NCBI RefSeq assembly: GCF_000420325.1
Contig: NZ_ATUS01000001.1
Span: 376,463 to 440,462 of the forward strand
DNA length: 64,000 nt
Direction: 5' to 3'
Source: Spongiibacter tropicus DSM 19543
GTDB lineage: Bacteria > Pseudomonadota > Gammaproteobacteria > Pseudomonadales > Spongiibacteraceae
Of this stretch, positions 16,866-31,260 are shown in pieces. The position numbers and the translations under genes are program-made. The notes under the pieces are model-generated. The model was not told the origin of the DNA and did not search any database. It saw only the letters and a program-made list of their open reading frames with translations. Each line of letters opens with the position of its first letter. The first letter of the stretch is position 1.

Positions 16866-17888
16866 TCAGGCGTTAATCAATTCTCGCACAAGCGCCGTGG
16901 CGAAACAGCCCCTCGGAAGTGTGAATAACAGCCTTAACATCTGCGGCTCTTCCCACTCCCAAACAAGGTCGCCGGGCACCACTCGCAAACTGCGGCGCTC
17001 CATTTTCATTCCGTGTCTGCGCAAGCCATCGCAAAGTTCAGGCTCTGCCGCAAATACCTGTGATTCCAATTCAGCCACGTCAGCGTCAACCCGATGGCGT
17101 CCCTCGCTTCCGTACAACGGCCCGCTTGGATGAATATCCCCCGCCTGCATACGGTGACGAATCTCGTCGTCCACTTCAGCGGCAAAAACGCTGCCGCTGT
17201 CACGCAAGCTGAACAGTTCGCCATCCAATGGCTGCTGCCAATTCCCCTGCGCAATTCGCCGAGCCAGGACCGTATTGAACAGATAGGCCCTCGCCGACGA
17301 CAGATAAATACCCCGTTGAAAACGGCCCGGCCTGAGCTCTCCTGCCAGCCAGCGGCGACAGGCGTCCACGTTGTCACCCGCTCGGCCAAAGCGCTGCTCA
17401 CCAAAGTAATTAGGGAAGCCACCGCGCAACTGTTCAAGACGCTTTTCTATGCCGGCCGTATCACCACGAATATCCCGCAGACGTAATTCAAAGCGGTTAG
17501 CCCGGTGGCTGCCAATACGTAATTTCTGGCGATGCCGTCCGAATCGCAAAACCTGCCAGCCGCCTTCGTCTCCCTGTTCGGCCACTCCCGACCAATCGCG
17601 CCCCTGCTTGCCCGGCAAATGAATGCAGAACCACTGCTGCGTTACCGCCTGACGGTCCTTTAAACCCGAATAGGTGACCGCTTTCGCTGGCACGCCGGCG
17701 ATGGTCGCCAAGCGTTTGGCTACATATTCAGTGCTGTCACCACGCTTTTGTACCCACAGCCAATCAAACTCACCATCGTGACTGAAGTCGACCTCAAAGC
17801 ACTCTTCAACGCTGAAGTCCTCGGGACTCTGCTTCAGTATGCCTTCGGCGTCAACGCCACCCAGTGCGCGAGGCCAGTCAGGCAGCAT
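16866..17888 (-). CDS. truD: TruD tRNA pseudouridine(13) synthase
   Basis: Encodes 340 residues from the ATG at 17888, overlapping the end of ispF by 11 nt. The catalytic aspartate motif [12 protein letters not shown] and the late [10 protein letters not shown] block are present. TruD makes pseudouridine 13 in tRNA-Glu. In related genomes surE usually lies between truD and pcm; here only about 56 nt separate them, so surE is missing from this position. Confidence 0.96.
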   Translation of the reverse strand: MLPDWPRALGGVDAEGILKQSPEDFSVEECFEVDFSHDGEFDWLWVQKRGDSTEYVAKRLATIAGVPAKAVTYSGLKDRQAVTQQWFCIHLPGKQGRDWSGVAEQGDEGGWQVLRFGRHRQKLRIGSHRANRFELRLRDIRGDTAGIEKRLEQLRGGFPNYFGEQRFGRAGDNVDACRRWLAGELRPGRFQRGIYLSSARAYLFNTVLARRIAQGNWQQPLDGELFSLRDSGSVFAAEVDDEIRHRMQAGDIHPSGPLYGSEGRHRVDADVAELESQVFAAEPELCDGLRRHGMKMERRSLRVVPGDLVWEWEEPQMLRLLFTLPRGCFATALVRELINA

Positions 17889-18372
17889 GGTCGATACGCT
17901 CCAGCAGAACAACGGCATCGACGGCGATCCCTTCCTGGCGACCGACAAAACCCAGTTTTTCGGTTGTTGTCGCCTTCACGCTGACCTGTGTCAGGTCGAC
18001 CTGCAATATTCCCGCCAGCCGTTCACGCATCGCAACAATATAGGGAGAGAGTTTTGGCGCCTGCGCGGCGATGGTGAGGTCCGCATTCGCTAACTGATAA
18101 CCCGCTTCGCGCAGCAAATCATAACAACGCGCCAAAAGTACTGCGCTATCTGCCCCTTGGTAGGCCGAATCAGTATCGGGAAAGTGCTTGCCGATGTCCC
18201 CCAGCGCTAAGGCACCTAGCAGGGCGTCACACAGGGCGTGAATCGCCACATCGCCATCAGAATGGGCCAGCAACGCATGGCTATGGGGAATGCGGACACC
18301 ACAGAGCACGATGCTGTCGCCCTCACCAAAACGGTGGACATCATAGCCGTGGCCGATACGCATATTGCTCAT
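17878..18372 (-). CDS. ispF: IspF 2-C-methyl-D-erythritol 2,4-cyclodiphosphate synthase
   Basis: Encodes 164 residues. The metal-binding GHGYDVHRF is at 7-15, with [18 protein letters not shown] and the FPDTD loop following, all typical. It forms the cyclodiphosphate in the MEP isoprenoid pathway, the step two after IspD. The start overlaps the ispD stop codon by 4 nt (ATGA); a second ATG three codons in is also possible. Confidence 0.97.
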   Translation of the reverse strand: MSNMRIGHGYDVHRFGEGDSIVLCGVRIPHSHALLAHSDGDVAIHALCDALLGALALGDIGKHFPDTDSAYQGADSAVLLARCYDLLREAGYQLANADLTIAAQAPKLSPYIVAMRERLAGILQVDLTQVSVKATTTEKLGFVGRQEGIAVDAVVLLERIDHAA

Positions 18373-19091
18373 GACCTGTCCTCATTGTCCGATGCCCCGT
18401 CGCGCTGCTGCAGAAAAAACGCCGCCAGCGGCAGGTCTTCCGGGTAGGTAATTTTGATATTGCGGGCACTGCCATTCACCAACGACACTTCGCCACCACA
18501 GTGTTCGATGGCCGACGCCTCGTCCGTGACCAGCAAGCCCTGTTGACGGCAATGCTGCAAAGCATCAAGCAATTGCCGATAGCGAAAGATCTGGGGCGTC
18601 AGAGCCCGCCAAAGGTCTCGCCGATCTACGGTGGTAATGGCGTTTTCTGCTCGATGCTTTAGCGTATCCACCACTGGCGTCGCCAACAGCCCGCCGCACC
18701 CGGTATTCAAGGTGGCATCCAACAGGCGCAGCAAATCCTCTTCACTCAGGCAGGGGCGCGCCGCATCGTGTACCAGCACCCAGTCGTCGTCGCCCGCCTG
18801 ACCGGCTAATGCCAACAGCGCCTGTTCGACGGAATCCGCACGGCTGCTGCCACCTTCAACCGTCCTCACCCTGTGGAGCCTACTGCACGATAACGCAGCA
18901 AACTCACTGTCTTCTGGGTGCAGTGCAACCAGTACCTGACGAACACGGTCGTCGCTGAGTACGCGATCAATACTGTGCTCCAGCACCGTGCGATCATTGA
19001 GGGGGAGATATTGCTTGGGGCGCGACGCGCCAAACCGGCTGCCGAGGCCTGCGGCGGGGATAATGGCCCAGATGGCGGGAGAACAGCTCAC
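18369..19091 (-). CDS. ispD: IspD 2-C-methyl-D-erythritol 4-phosphate cytidylyltransferase
   Basis: Encodes 240 residues from a GTG at 19091, four nt after the ftsB stop and preceded by AAGG; a TTG at 19106 is the alternative. The CTP-binding [12 protein letters not shown] and PKQYLPL, and [16 protein letters not shown], are intact. It activates methylerythritol phosphate with CTP in isoprenoid synthesis. The last residues extend past the core into an acidic tail. Confidence 0.95.
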   Translation of the reverse strand: MSCSPAIWAIIPAAGLGSRFGASRPKQYLPLNDRTVLEHSIDRVLSDDRVRQVLVALHPEDSEFAALSCSRLHRVRTVEGGSSRADSVEQALLALAGQAGDDDWVLVHDAARPCLSEEDLLRLLDATLNTGCGGLLATPVVDTLKHRAENAITTVDRRDLWRALTPQIFRYRQLLDALQHCRQQGLLVTDEASAIEHCGGEVSLVNGSARNIKITYPEDLPLAAFFLQQRDGASDNEDRS

Positions 19092-19095
19092 GGCC

Positions 19096-19374
19096 TTACT
19101 CTTCAATGATCAGGTAGAAGCTTTCGCCTTCCTTGATCATGCCCATGTCATTACGCGCACGTTCCTCAATACTGTCGAGATCGTGCTTCAAACTGTAGAC
19201 CTCTCCCAGCAAGCGCTCATTGCGATTGCGCAGCTCGGCGTTGTGGGAAGTCTGTGTCGCGATGTCCCGGCGCAGACTGACGATCTGTTCCCAACTGCCA
19301 CTACCCACCCACAGCCGGAACTGCAGAGCAACCAGCATGACAAGGAGCAAAATCAACAGGCGGCGACGGGTCAT
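19096..19374 (-). CDS. ftsB: FtsB divisome protein
   Basis: Encodes 92 residues from the ATG at 19374: a short cytoplasmic RRR, one transmembrane helix (about 5-22), then a periplasmic coiled coil (LRRDIATQTSHNAELRNRNE, and further heptads) ending near FYLIIEE. FtsB joins FtsL and FtsQ in activating septal peptidoglycan synthesis. The eno-ftsB-ispD order is conserved in gammaproteobacteria. Confidence 0.95.
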   Translation of the reverse strand: MTRRRLLILLLVMLVALQFRLWVGSGSWEQIVSLRRDIATQTSHNAELRNRNERLLGEVYSLKHDLDSIEERARNDMGMIKEGESFYLIIEE

Positions 19375-19392
19375 TGTGCGTCCTGAATTAAC

Positions 19393-19416
19393 AAGGGGCA
19401 GACGATGCTGCCCCTT
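19393..19416 (-). terminator. Hairpin between eno and ftsB (possible partial terminator)
   Basis: AAGGGGCAG-N6-CTGCCCCTT is a perfect 9-bp stem 15 nt after the eno stop codon. On the minus strand it is followed by TGTTAATTC, not a real U tract, so it may only attenuate read-through into ftsB or protect the eno transcript end. Confidence 0.5.
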
Positions 19417-19430
19417 TATCACCTTGCTGT

Positions 19431-20717
<1,287 letters not shown>

Positions 20718-20778
20718 TCATCTCCTAAGTCAGTTCCCCGCAGCCTGCGGCGCCGGGGCGGCATGTCTGTTTATAGTG

Positions 20779-23490
<2,712 letters not shown>

Positions 23491-23506
23491 TCAAGGTCTT
23501 AGTTCT

Positions 23507-24310
23507 ATGCAACCCATGCTGAATATCGCCCTGCGCGCCGCGCGCAAGGCCGGTGATCTGGTCGCCCGCGCCTCGGAGCAACTGGATCGCGTTAAAATCG
23601 AGTCCAAGGGCGAAAACGATTTCGTCACGGAAATCGACCGCAAATCCGAGCAGGAAATCATCTACCACCTGCAAAAGGCCTACCCTGACCACGGCTTTCT
23701 CGGCGAGGAAACCGGCCAAAGTGGCAATGCCGACAGCGAATACCAATGGGTAATCGACCCGATCGACGGCACCACTAACTTTGTTCGCGGCATCCCTCAC
23801 TTCTGCATTTCCATCGCCTGCCTTCACCAGGGCCAAATCGAGCATGCGGTCGTGCTGGACCCTATCCGTCGAGAAGAATTCACCGCCAGTCGCGGCCGGG
23901 GTGCCCAACTTAATGGCCGCCGGGTACGCGTTACCATGGCAAGCAGCCTAGAAGGCACGCTAATTGGCACGGGCATCCCCTTTAAATCCCGCAGCGAACA
24001 GCACATTTCCGCTTATATGAAGAGCCTTGAAGCCGTTGCCCGCGAGACCGCGGGGATTCGTCGCGCGGGCTCTGCCGCGCTGGACCTGGCTTATGTTGCC
24101 GCCGGTCGCCTGGACGGTTTCTGGGAAATCGGTCTGAGCAAATGGGATATCGCGGCGGGCGTGCTGCTGGTTCGCGAAGCGGGTGGCCTGATCAGCGACT
24201 TTCAGGGTGGCGGCAGCTATCTTGAAAGCGGCAACATTGTGGCCGCTAACCCAAAATGCCTGAAGAGCCTGCTGCAAGCCGTAAAACCTCAGCTGGATCA
24301 TATCCGCTGA
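23507..24310 (+). CDS. suhB: SuhB inositol-1-monophosphatase family protein
   Basis: Encodes 267 residues starting MQPMLNIALRAARKAGDLV, nearly the E. coli SuhB N-terminus. The metal-binding GEET, WVIDPIDGTTNFVRGIPHF and WDIAAGVLLVREAGG motifs are present. SuhB dephosphorylates inositol monophosphate in vitro and acts as an rRNA antitermination factor in E. coli. It is monocistronic, with a promoter on one side and a terminator on the other. Confidence 0.97.
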   Translation: MQPMLNIALRAARKAGDLVARASEQLDRVKIESKGENDFVTEIDRKSEQEIIYHLQKAYPDHGFLGEETGQSGNADSEYQWVIDPIDGTTNFVRGIPHFCISIACLHQGQIEHAVVLDPIRREEFTASRGRGAQLNGRRVRVTMASSLEGTLIGTGIPFKSRSEQHISAYMKSLEAVARETAGIRRAGSAALDLAYVAAGRLDGFWEIGLSKWDIAAGVLLVREAGGLISDFQGGGSYLESGNIVAANPKCLKSLLQAVKPQLDHIR

Positions 24311-24331
24311 CATCGGCGCTCGAACTGAAAT

Positions 24332-24362
24332 AAAAAAGGCGTCCGAGCTGGACGCCTTTTTT
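24332..24362. terminator. Bidirectional terminator between suhB and secF
   Basis: AAAAAAGGCGTCC-GAGCT-GGACGCCTTTTTT is a strong stem with A/T tracts on both sides, fitting the convergent suhB (plus) and secF (minus). Confidence 0.92.
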
Positions 24363-24385
24363 ATGCTGGGAGGAAAGAAAAACAA

Positions 24386-25309
24386 TCAGGGCAGATCGTC
24401 CATTTCTGCCGCTTCTTTCTCTGGCACAATCAAATCTTCCGCAGAAATCTTCATCGCAACCAGCAGACTTGCCACCACAAAGATGGACGAGTAGGTGCCC
24501 ACACCGATACCGACCAATAGCGCGAGTGCAAAACTGTGGATCATCTCACCGCCAACCAGCGCCAGCGCCACCAGCACCATCAATGTCGTGCCTGAGGTAA
24601 TCAAGGTTCGGCTCAAGGTGTCCGTCAGCGAGATATTAATGATGTCTTCAGGACTGTAACCACGCATTCCCCGCAGATTCTCACGAATACGGTCTGCAAC
24701 CACAATGGAGTCGTTCAACGAGTAACCGATTACCGCCAGAATGGCAGCCAGCACCGTCAGATCAAAATCCCAGCCCACCAGGGCAAACGCGCCGAGCGTA
24801 ATGATGACATCGTGGGCCAGCGCCAAAACCGACCCAAACGCAAACTTCACCTGAAAGCGCATGGCGACGTAAATCAGCACCACCACCAACGCCATCAATA
24901 CAGCCAGACCGCCCTGCTCGCGAAGTTCTTCGCCGACCTGCGGCCCCACAAATTCAATGCGGCGCAATTCGACATCACCGGCACTGCCCGCGCGCAGCAC
25001 CGACAGCACCTTGTCACCCAGTTCCGGGCTCAGGCCTTGGGGCAGGCGGACCAGCACATCGGTATCGGCACCAAAGTTAACGACAATGGCATTTTCGAAA
25101 CCTTCATCGGCCAGCGAATCGCGCACCTCCTGAAGCACCGGCGACTCTTCGTAAATCACTTCAATCAGGGTGCCACCGGTAAAATCCAGACCGAAGTTAA
25201 GCCCCTTGACCGACAGAATCAGAATGGATGCGACCACTGCAAGGGCTGACACAACAGCCGCCAGCTTGCGCACGCTCATAAAGCGAATAAATTTCTTTTC
25301 CTCTGACAT
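24386..25309 (-). CDS. secF: SecF protein-export membrane protein
   Basis: Encodes 307 residues from the ATG at 25309 with AAGGAGGG upstream. Six membrane helices; GLNFGLDFTGGTLIEV (D1/D4 motif) near 35-50 and the D5/D6 blocks (VIGYSLNDSIVVADRIREN, SRTLITSGTTLMVLVAL) are canonical. SecF and SecD use the proton gradient to assist late steps of Sec export. It follows secD by 13 nt. Confidence 0.97.
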   Translation of the reverse strand: MSEEKKFIRFMSVRKLAAVVSALAVVASILILSVKGLNFGLDFTGGTLIEVIYEESPVLQEVRDSLADEGFENAIVVNFGADTDVLVRLPQGLSPELGDKVLSVLRAGSAGDVELRRIEFVGPQVGEELREQGGLAVLMALVVVLIYVAMRFQVKFAFGSVLALAHDVIITLGAFALVGWDFDLTVLAAILAVIGYSLNDSIVVADRIRENLRGMRGYSPEDIINISLTDTLSRTLITSGTTLMVLVALALVGGEMIHSFALALLVGIGVGTYSSIFVVASLLVAMKISAEDLIVPEKEAAEMDDLP

Positions 25310-25322
25310 TGGCGCGCCCTCC

Positions 25323-27194
25323 TTATATCGACAATTTGCTGACACGGCGGCGACCGTAAATCAGATTAACCAATGCCCGCGTGCCCATAATGGCCGTGAA
25401 CATTGAGGTGATAATCCCCAGCGACAGGGTAACTGCGAAGCCGCGCACCGGGCCTGTGCCCACTGCATAGAGAATCACCGCCACCAGCAAGGTGGTGATA
25501 TTCGCATCCATGATCGTGACAAAGGCTCGGCCATAACCGGAGTTGATAGCGTGCTGAGGCGAGGCCCCCTCGGCGATTTCCTCTCGTATTCGCGAGAAAA
25601 TCAGCACATTGGCATCCACCGCCATCCCCACTGTCAATACGATACCGGCGATACCCGGCAAGGTCAGCGTGGCACCCAACAGCGACATGGCGCCGACCAG
25701 CAAGACAATATTGAAGCCTAGCGCCATGACCGCAATCACACCGAATACGCGGTAGTAAACGAGCATGAACAAGGCCACCGCCGCCAAACCGATCTGCACC
25801 GAGAGCAAGCCTTTGGCAATGTTTTCCGCCCCCAACGAAGGCCCGACCGTGCGCTCCTCGACAAAGTCGATGGGCGCTGCCAGAGCACCGGCACGCAGCA
25901 GCAGCGCCAGCTCGTTGGACTCGCCCGGCGCATCGAGCCCGGTAATACGGAACTGCACGCCCAGCGCGTCACGAATAGTGGCCAGGCTGATAATCTTCTT
26001 CTCGTCGTAGGGAACGCGAATCACCTGCTCCTGGCCATTCTCGTCCATTTCATAGCGAGTGCGGCTCTTACGCTCGATAAACAAAACACCCAGACGACGA
26101 TTGATATTGTGACGCGTCACCCGGTGCATCATGGTGCCGCCCTCACTGTCGAGGGTGATATTCACCTGCGGACGACCGTTCTCGTCAAAACTGGCCTGGG
26201 CATTGGCAACCCGCTCACCGGTAATCACCACTTCTCGCTCCAACCAGGCCGTGGGCTCACCGCGCTGAGGGTTACGGAAGGAAAATTGTTCACGATCTCC
26301 CGCATCAGCGTCGTAGCGGGCTTCAAGACGAAATTCCAGGTTGGCGGTTTTACCCAGAATCCGCTTGGCTTCTGCAGTGTCCTGAATACCCGGCAGTTCC
26401 ACCACAATGCGATTGCGCCCCTGACGCTGAACCAGCGGCTCAGAAACCCCCAGCTCGTTAACACGGTTGCGCAGTGTCGTCAGGTTCTGGCCTACCGCAT
26501 AGTCTTCAATTTCCTTGCGTTTGGTTTCCGACAGAATCGCCTGAAGATAAAACGCCTCTTCATCATCGCTGTCGCTGCGCTGAGCAGTAAGCTCGGTGTA
26601 ATTGCTGCGAATCACCGAAAGCGCCTCATCGCGCGCCTCTTCACTGCCGAACTTGCCACTGATCACACCGTCACTGTTCAGATTGACAAAGCCCCGTATA
26701 CGCTCTTCCCGCAGCGCTTTTTTAATGCCGGTCGTGTAGTGCTCAAGACGGGTCTGGATCGCCGAATCGGTATCCACCTCCAGCAGGAAGTGCACGCCGC
26801 CACTGAGGTCAAGGCCGAGCTTCATCGCATCGGCACCCAGCGAGCTGAGCCAGTCGGGGGTGTTTGAGGCCATGTTCAGGGCGACGACATAGCCATCGCC
26901 CAGCGCCCGCTGAATCACTTTCTGTGCGCGCAACTGATCGTCGCTGTGAGCCAGCCGGACGAGGCCATTCTTGCCATCACTGCTGGCCTCGGCACCGAAG
27001 TAATCAATATTGGCCGCTGATAGTGCCTCGGAAATCGTCTCGACTTGCCGACTGCTGATTTCCGTACCGCTGCTGGCACCGGAAATCTGTACAGCCGGAT
27101 CAGGGCGATACAGATTGGGCGCTGCATACAGCAGGCCTATCCCCAGTACGGCCAGAATCAGCAGGTTCTTCCATAGGGGGTATTTGTTGAGCAT
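25323..27194 (-). CDS. secD: SecD protein-export membrane protein
   Basis: Encodes 623 residues: an N-terminal helix, a large periplasmic P1 region, then five helices (GLDLSGGVHFLLEVD motif near 145-160; VGMAVDANVLIFSRIREE in the membrane domain). It is the partner of SecF. Usually yajC precedes secD; here the upstream neighbour is purL, 63 nt away, and no yajC is seen in the window. Confidence 0.97.
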   Translation of the reverse strand: MLNKYPLWKNLLILAVLGIGLLYAAPNLYRPDPAVQISGASSGTEISSRQVETISEALSAANIDYFGAEASSDGKNGLVRLAHSDDQLRAQKVIQRALGDGYVVALNMASNTPDWLSSLGADAMKLGLDLSGGVHFLLEVDTDSAIQTRLEHYTTGIKKALREERIRGFVNLNSDGVISGKFGSEEARDEALSVIRSNYTELTAQRSDSDDEEAFYLQAILSETKRKEIEDYAVGQNLTTLRNRVNELGVSEPLVQRQGRNRIVVELPGIQDTAEAKRILGKTANLEFRLEARYDADAGDREQFSFRNPQRGEPTAWLEREVVITGERVANAQASFDENGRPQVNITLDSEGGTMMHRVTRHNINRRLGVLFIERKSRTRYEMDENGQEQVIRVPYDEKKIISLATIRDALGVQFRITGLDAPGESNELALLLRAGALAAPIDFVEERTVGPSLGAENIAKGLLSVQIGLAAVALFMLVYYRVFGVIAVMALGFNIVLLVGAMSLLGATLTLPGIAGIVLTVGMAVDANVLIFSRIREEIAEGASPQHAINSGYGRAFVTIMDANITTLLVAVILYAVGTGPVRGFAVTLSLGIITSMFTAIMGTRALVNLIYGRRRVSKLSI

Positions 27195-27257
27195 CAGTAA
27201 CCACCAAAACCGCGCTTACGCGCGGTGTCTGTTTTTATAAATTTCGCGCCGTCGGCC

Positions 27258-30200
27258 TTAGCCAACCCACACCCGGGCATTTCTGAAAATTCGCATCCAA
27301 CCGCTGTCCTCGCCCTGCTCTGCCGGTGACCAGCTATTGGTCACACTGCGGAACACGCGCTCGGGGTGCGGCATCATAATGGTCACACGCCCATCGGCAC
27401 TGCTGAGGCCGGTAATCCCCTGAGGTGAACCGTTGGGATTCGCCGGATAATGCTCGGTTGGTGCACCACCATTATCCACGTAGCGCAGCGCCACATTGCC
27501 GGATGACGCCAGCGCCTGAAGCTGCGCAGCATCGCGGAACTCCGCCCGCCCTTCACCGTGGGCAACCGCTACCGGCAAGCGAGAACCCGCCATGCCAGAC
27601 AACAATATGGAGGGCGATTCGGGGATTTCAACCATTGAGAAGCGCGCTTCGAACTGTTCCGAGCGATTTCGTACAAATCGCGGCCAGTGTTCGGCCCCGG
27701 GAACCAGACTGTGCAGATTGGACATCATCTGACAGCCATTACAGACCCCCAGTGCAAAGCTGTCTTCGCGATGGAAGAAGGCCTCAAACGCTTCCCGAGC
27801 GCGAGGATTGAAGAGAATGCTCTTCGCCCAGCCCTCACCGGCGCCCAACACGTCCCCGTAGGAAAAGCCCCCGCAGGCAGCCAGGCCCTTGAACTCAGCC
27901 AGATCGATACGGCCGCCCAGAATGTCGCTCATGTGGACATCGACGGTATTGAAACCGGCGCGATGGAACGCGGCCGCCATTTCCATTTGACCGTTGACGC
28001 CCTGCTCTCGCAGTACCGCCAGTTTCGGACGCACGCCGCTATTGATGAACGGCGCGGCCACATCCTGCTGGGCATCAAAGCTCAGGGCCACCGTCAAACC
28101 GGGGTCCTCCTCACGCAACGAGGCGAATTCCTGCTCGGCACACTCGGGGTTGTCACGCAGGGCCTGCATACGATAGCTCAGCTCGGTCCAGCGACGTTGC
28201 AGGCTGAGACGGTCGGCGGCCAACACCGGCTCGCCGTTGTAGCTGACGCGAACGTCACTGCCCGGCACAGCCTGCCCCAGCTCCACCAGCGCATCGCTCA
28301 AACCCTGCTCGGCAAACACGGCTTTAGCGGCGGCCAGCTCACTGCGCGGCAACTGCACCACCGCACCGGCTTCCTCGGCAAACAGCGCGGCCAGCGCCGA
28401 GGCGTCGCCGCTCAGGGAAACGTCCAGACCACAGTGGCCGGCAAAAGCCATTTCCAACAGGGCCACCAGCACACCGCCGTCGGCACAGTCGTGATAGGCG
28501 AGCAAGCTACCCTGCGCAGAAAGCTGCTGCACCGCGTTAAAGAAACCTTTCAGCAGCGCGGGGTCGTCAATATCCGGCGCACTGTCGGCCAGTTGATTAC
28601 ACACCTGCGCCAAACAGGACCCACCCAGACGACGCTTACCCAGGCCCAGGTCGACCCACAGCAATACGGCATCCTCACTGGCCTGCAATTGCGGCGTCAG
28701 GGTTTTACGTACATCACTGACCGGCGCAAAGGCGGAGATCACCAACGACATCGGCGCTGTTACTGCCTTGTCATCACCGTCTTGCTGCCAGGCGGTGCGC
28801 ATCGACATGCTGTCTTTGCCCACCGGAATGGTAATCCCCAGCGCCGGGCAGAATTCCATGCCCACCGCTTTTACCGTGTCGTACAGGCGGGCATCTTCGT
28901 CGCTGTATCCGGCCGCACACATCCAGTTGGCTGAGAGTTTGATATCTGAAAGATTTTCAATACGTGCTGCGGCAATATTCGTAATGGCTTCGGCGACCGC
29001 CATGCGGCCGGAAGCGGGTGCATCCAGCAGCGCCAGTGGTGTGCGCTCGCCCATCGACATCGCTTCACCGGCCGTGCTGTCGTAGCTCACGGTGGTCACG
29101 GCGCAGTCGGCTACCGGCACCTGCCAGGGGCCGACAAACTGGTCGCGATGCACCATGCCCGTTACCGAGCGGTCGCCGATGGTAATCAGGAAGTTCTTGG
29201 ACGCGATAGCGGGTAAACACAGCAGGCGATCCAGCGCTTCTTCAACAGAGACGGTTTCAACATTAAAGGCATCGCCCTGACGCGGCTGACGCTGTGCCTC
29301 GCGGTGCATCTTCGGCGGCTTACCGAACAATACCGACATGGGCAGATCGACCGGATTGTTGTCGAAATGACGGTCACCAACGCGCAGGATTTTCTCTTCT
29401 GTGGACTCCCCGACCACCGCGTATGGCGCACGCTCACGTTCGCAGATAGCCTCAAAGCGCGGCAGGTTCTCTGGCGCAATGGCGATAACATAGCGCTCCT
29501 GAGACTCGTTGCACCAGATTTCCAACGGCGACATACCGGGCTCGTCATTGGGCACTTCGCGCAGTTCAAAGTCACCGCCACAACCGCCGTCTTTCACCAG
29601 CTCGGGGAAGGCATTGGACAAGCCGCCTGCCCCCACATCGTGAATAAAGGCAATGGGGTTGGCCTCGCCCAGTGCCCAGCAGCGGTCAATGACCTCCTGA
29701 CAACGGCGTTCAATTTCCGGGTTCTGACGTTGTACCGAGGCAAAGTCGAGATCGGCGCTGGAAGCGCCGCTGCTCATCGATGATGCCGCGCCGCCGCCCA
29801 GACCAATCAGCATCGCTGGGCCACCCAGGGCGATCAGCTTATATCCGGCAGGAAACTCCCCCTTATCGATATGCTCAGCTTTGATGTTGCCGTAGCCGCC
29901 CGCCAGCATAATGGGCTTGTGGTAACCGCGGCGCTCACCATCGATGGTTTCTTCATAGCTGCGGAAATAACCGCAGAGGTTGGGTCGACCGAACTCATTG
30001 TTGAACGCCGCGCCGCCAATCGGGCCTTCCAACATAATGTCCAAGGCCGAGACAATCCGCTCGGGTTTGCCGTAATCCTGCTCCCAGGGCTGAACAAAGC
30101 CCGGCACCTGCAGGTTAGAGACGGTAAAGCCGGTCAGCCCCACTTTGGGCTTGGAGCCGCGCCCCACTGCACCCTCGTCGCGAATCTCGCCACCCGCGCC

Positions 30201-31130
30201 AGTCCCCGCACCGGAAAACGGCGCTATGGCCGTGGGATGATTGTGGGTTTCCACCTTCATCAGCAGGTGAATATCTTCTTCTGTATAGCCGTATTCCGAC
30301 GACTCAGGATCGGGGTAAAAACGCCCTGCGCGGTGCCCCGCCACCACAGCAGCGTTGTCGGAATAAGCGCTGAGCACGTTCTCGCCACCCAGCTCATTGG
30401 TGTTCTTGATCATCGCAAACAGCGATTTATCCTGATCTTCCCCGTCCAGAGTCCAACTGGCGTTGAAGATTTTGTGACGGCAGTGCTCCGAGTTCGCCTG
30501 GGCAAACATCATCAATTCAACATCACTGGGGTTACGCTGCAGCTCTTGAAAGCTGGCAACCAGGTAGTCGATTTCGTCTTCCGCCAGAGCCAGACCCAGC
30601 TCGGTGTTCGCCGCCACCAGAGCCTCTCGACCGCCGTTCAGCACGTCAACCCGGCTCATCGGTCGCGGTTCGTGTTGCTCGAACAGACATTCTGCGGCGT
30701 CGACGCTGTCCAGAACCGCCTCGACCATCCGGTCGTGAATGGCCGCGCGCACCGCGTTCAGCTCTTCACCGGACAGAGGAGCGACACTCGCCACCCGATA
30801 CAACACACCACGCTCCAGGCGACGAATCTGCGTCAGGCCACTGATATGCGCGATATCACTGGCCTTGCTCGACCACGGGGAAATCGTTCCGGGACGCGGC
30901 ACGACAAAAAAATGTTGCCCCTCAACCGCCGCCAGCGCCGAGCTGGGGCCATACTCCAGGAGTTTTTCCAGCACAGCCTGCTGTTCACCGCTCAGTGGCG
31001 CTGCAGTATCAGCCAGATGAACAAACTGCGCGCTCAGCGCTTGAACGCCCGGCACACGGGCTTGCAGCGTCGCCAGCAGTTTTTCAATACGGAATTCGGA
31101 AAGCGCCGCAGCGCCGGGGATGATCAGCAT
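27258..31130 (-). CDS. purL: Phosphoribosylformylglycinamidine synthase (single-chain PurL)
   Basis: Encodes 1290 residues, the large gammaproteobacterial form. The synthetase part contains [20 protein letters not shown] and [13 protein letters not shown]; the C-terminal glutaminase has [12 protein letters not shown] with the nucleophile Cys and later PHPERVFR. It converts FGAR to FGAM in purine synthesis. Long open frames on the opposite strand within this gene are codon-bias shadows. It is divergent from mltF, a conserved arrangement. Confidence 0.98.
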   Translation of the reverse strand: MLIIPGAAALSEFRIEKLLATLQARVPGVQALSAQFVHLADTAAPLSGEQQAVLEKLLEYGPSSALAAVEGQHFFVVPRPGTISPWSSKASDIAHISGLTQIRRLERGVLYRVASVAPLSGEELNAVRAAIHDRMVEAVLDSVDAAECLFEQHEPRPMSRVDVLNGGREALVAANTELGLALAEDEIDYLVASFQELQRNPSDVELMMFAQANSEHCRHKIFNASWTLDGEDQDKSLFAMIKNTNELGGENVLSAYSDNAAVVAGHRAGRFYPDPESSEYGYTEEDIHLLMKVETHNHPTAIAPFSGAGTGAGGEIRDEGAVGRGSKPKVGLTGFTVSNLQVPGFVQPWEQDYGKPERIVSALDIMLEGPIGGAAFNNEFGRPNLCGYFRSYEETIDGERRGYHKPIMLAGGYGNIKAEHIDKGEFPAGYKLIALGGPAMLIGLGGGAASSMSSGASSADLDFASVQRQNPEIERRCQEVIDRCWALGEANPIAFIHDVGAGGLSNAFPELVKDGGCGGDFELREVPNDEPGMSPLEIWCNESQERYVIAIAPENLPRFEAICERERAPYAVVGESTEEKILRVGDRHFDNNPVDLPMSVLFGKPPKMHREAQRQPRQGDAFNVETVSVEEALDRLLCLPAIASKNFLITIGDRSVTGMVHRDQFVGPWQVPVADCAVTTVSYDSTAGEAMSMGERTPLALLDAPASGRMAVAEAITNIAAARIENLSDIKLSANWMCAAGYSDEDARLYDTVKAVGMEFCPALGITIPVGKDSMSMRTAWQQDGDDKAVTAPMSLVISAFAPVSDVRKTLTPQLQASEDAVLLWVDLGLGKRRLGGSCLAQVCNQLADSAPDIDDPALLKGFFNAVQQLSAQGSLLAYHDCADGGVLVALLEMAFAGHCGLDVSLSGDASALAALFAEEAGAVVQLPRSELAAAKAVFAEQGLSDALVELGQAVPGSDVRVSYNGEPVLAADRLSLQRRWTELSYRMQALRDNPECAEQEFASLREEDPGLTVALSFDAQQDVAAPFINSGVRPKLAVLREQGVNGQMEMAAAFHRAGFNTVDVHMSDILGGRIDLAEFKGLAACGGFSYGDVLGAGEGWAKSILFNPRAREAFEAFFHREDSFALGVCNGCQMMSNLHSLVPGAEHWPRFVRNRSEQFEARFSMVEIPESPSILLSGMAGSRLPVAVAHGEGRAEFRDAAQLQALASSGNVALRYVDNGGAPTEHYPANPNGSPQGITGLSSADGRVTIMMPHPERVFRSVTNSWSPAEQGEDSGWMRIFRNARVWVG

Positions 31131-31260
31131 GCAGGTTTACAACCTCGGTCGACGGGAAGAAAAACCGGCATTGTACAGCAATCCCCCGCGAAAATTCAGA
31201 CTTATGGTCGCCGTCGGGCAAGCCCGATACAATAAAGCCTAGAAACCCTGAAAGTAAGGA

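Noticed and set aside
27687-31235. Long open frames on the plus strand opposite purL (about 415 and 454 codons)
   Set aside because: They are antisense to a fully recognisable gene, lack ribosome-binding sites and have low-complexity, His/Gln/Arg-rich translations typical of shadow frames in G+C-rich genes.
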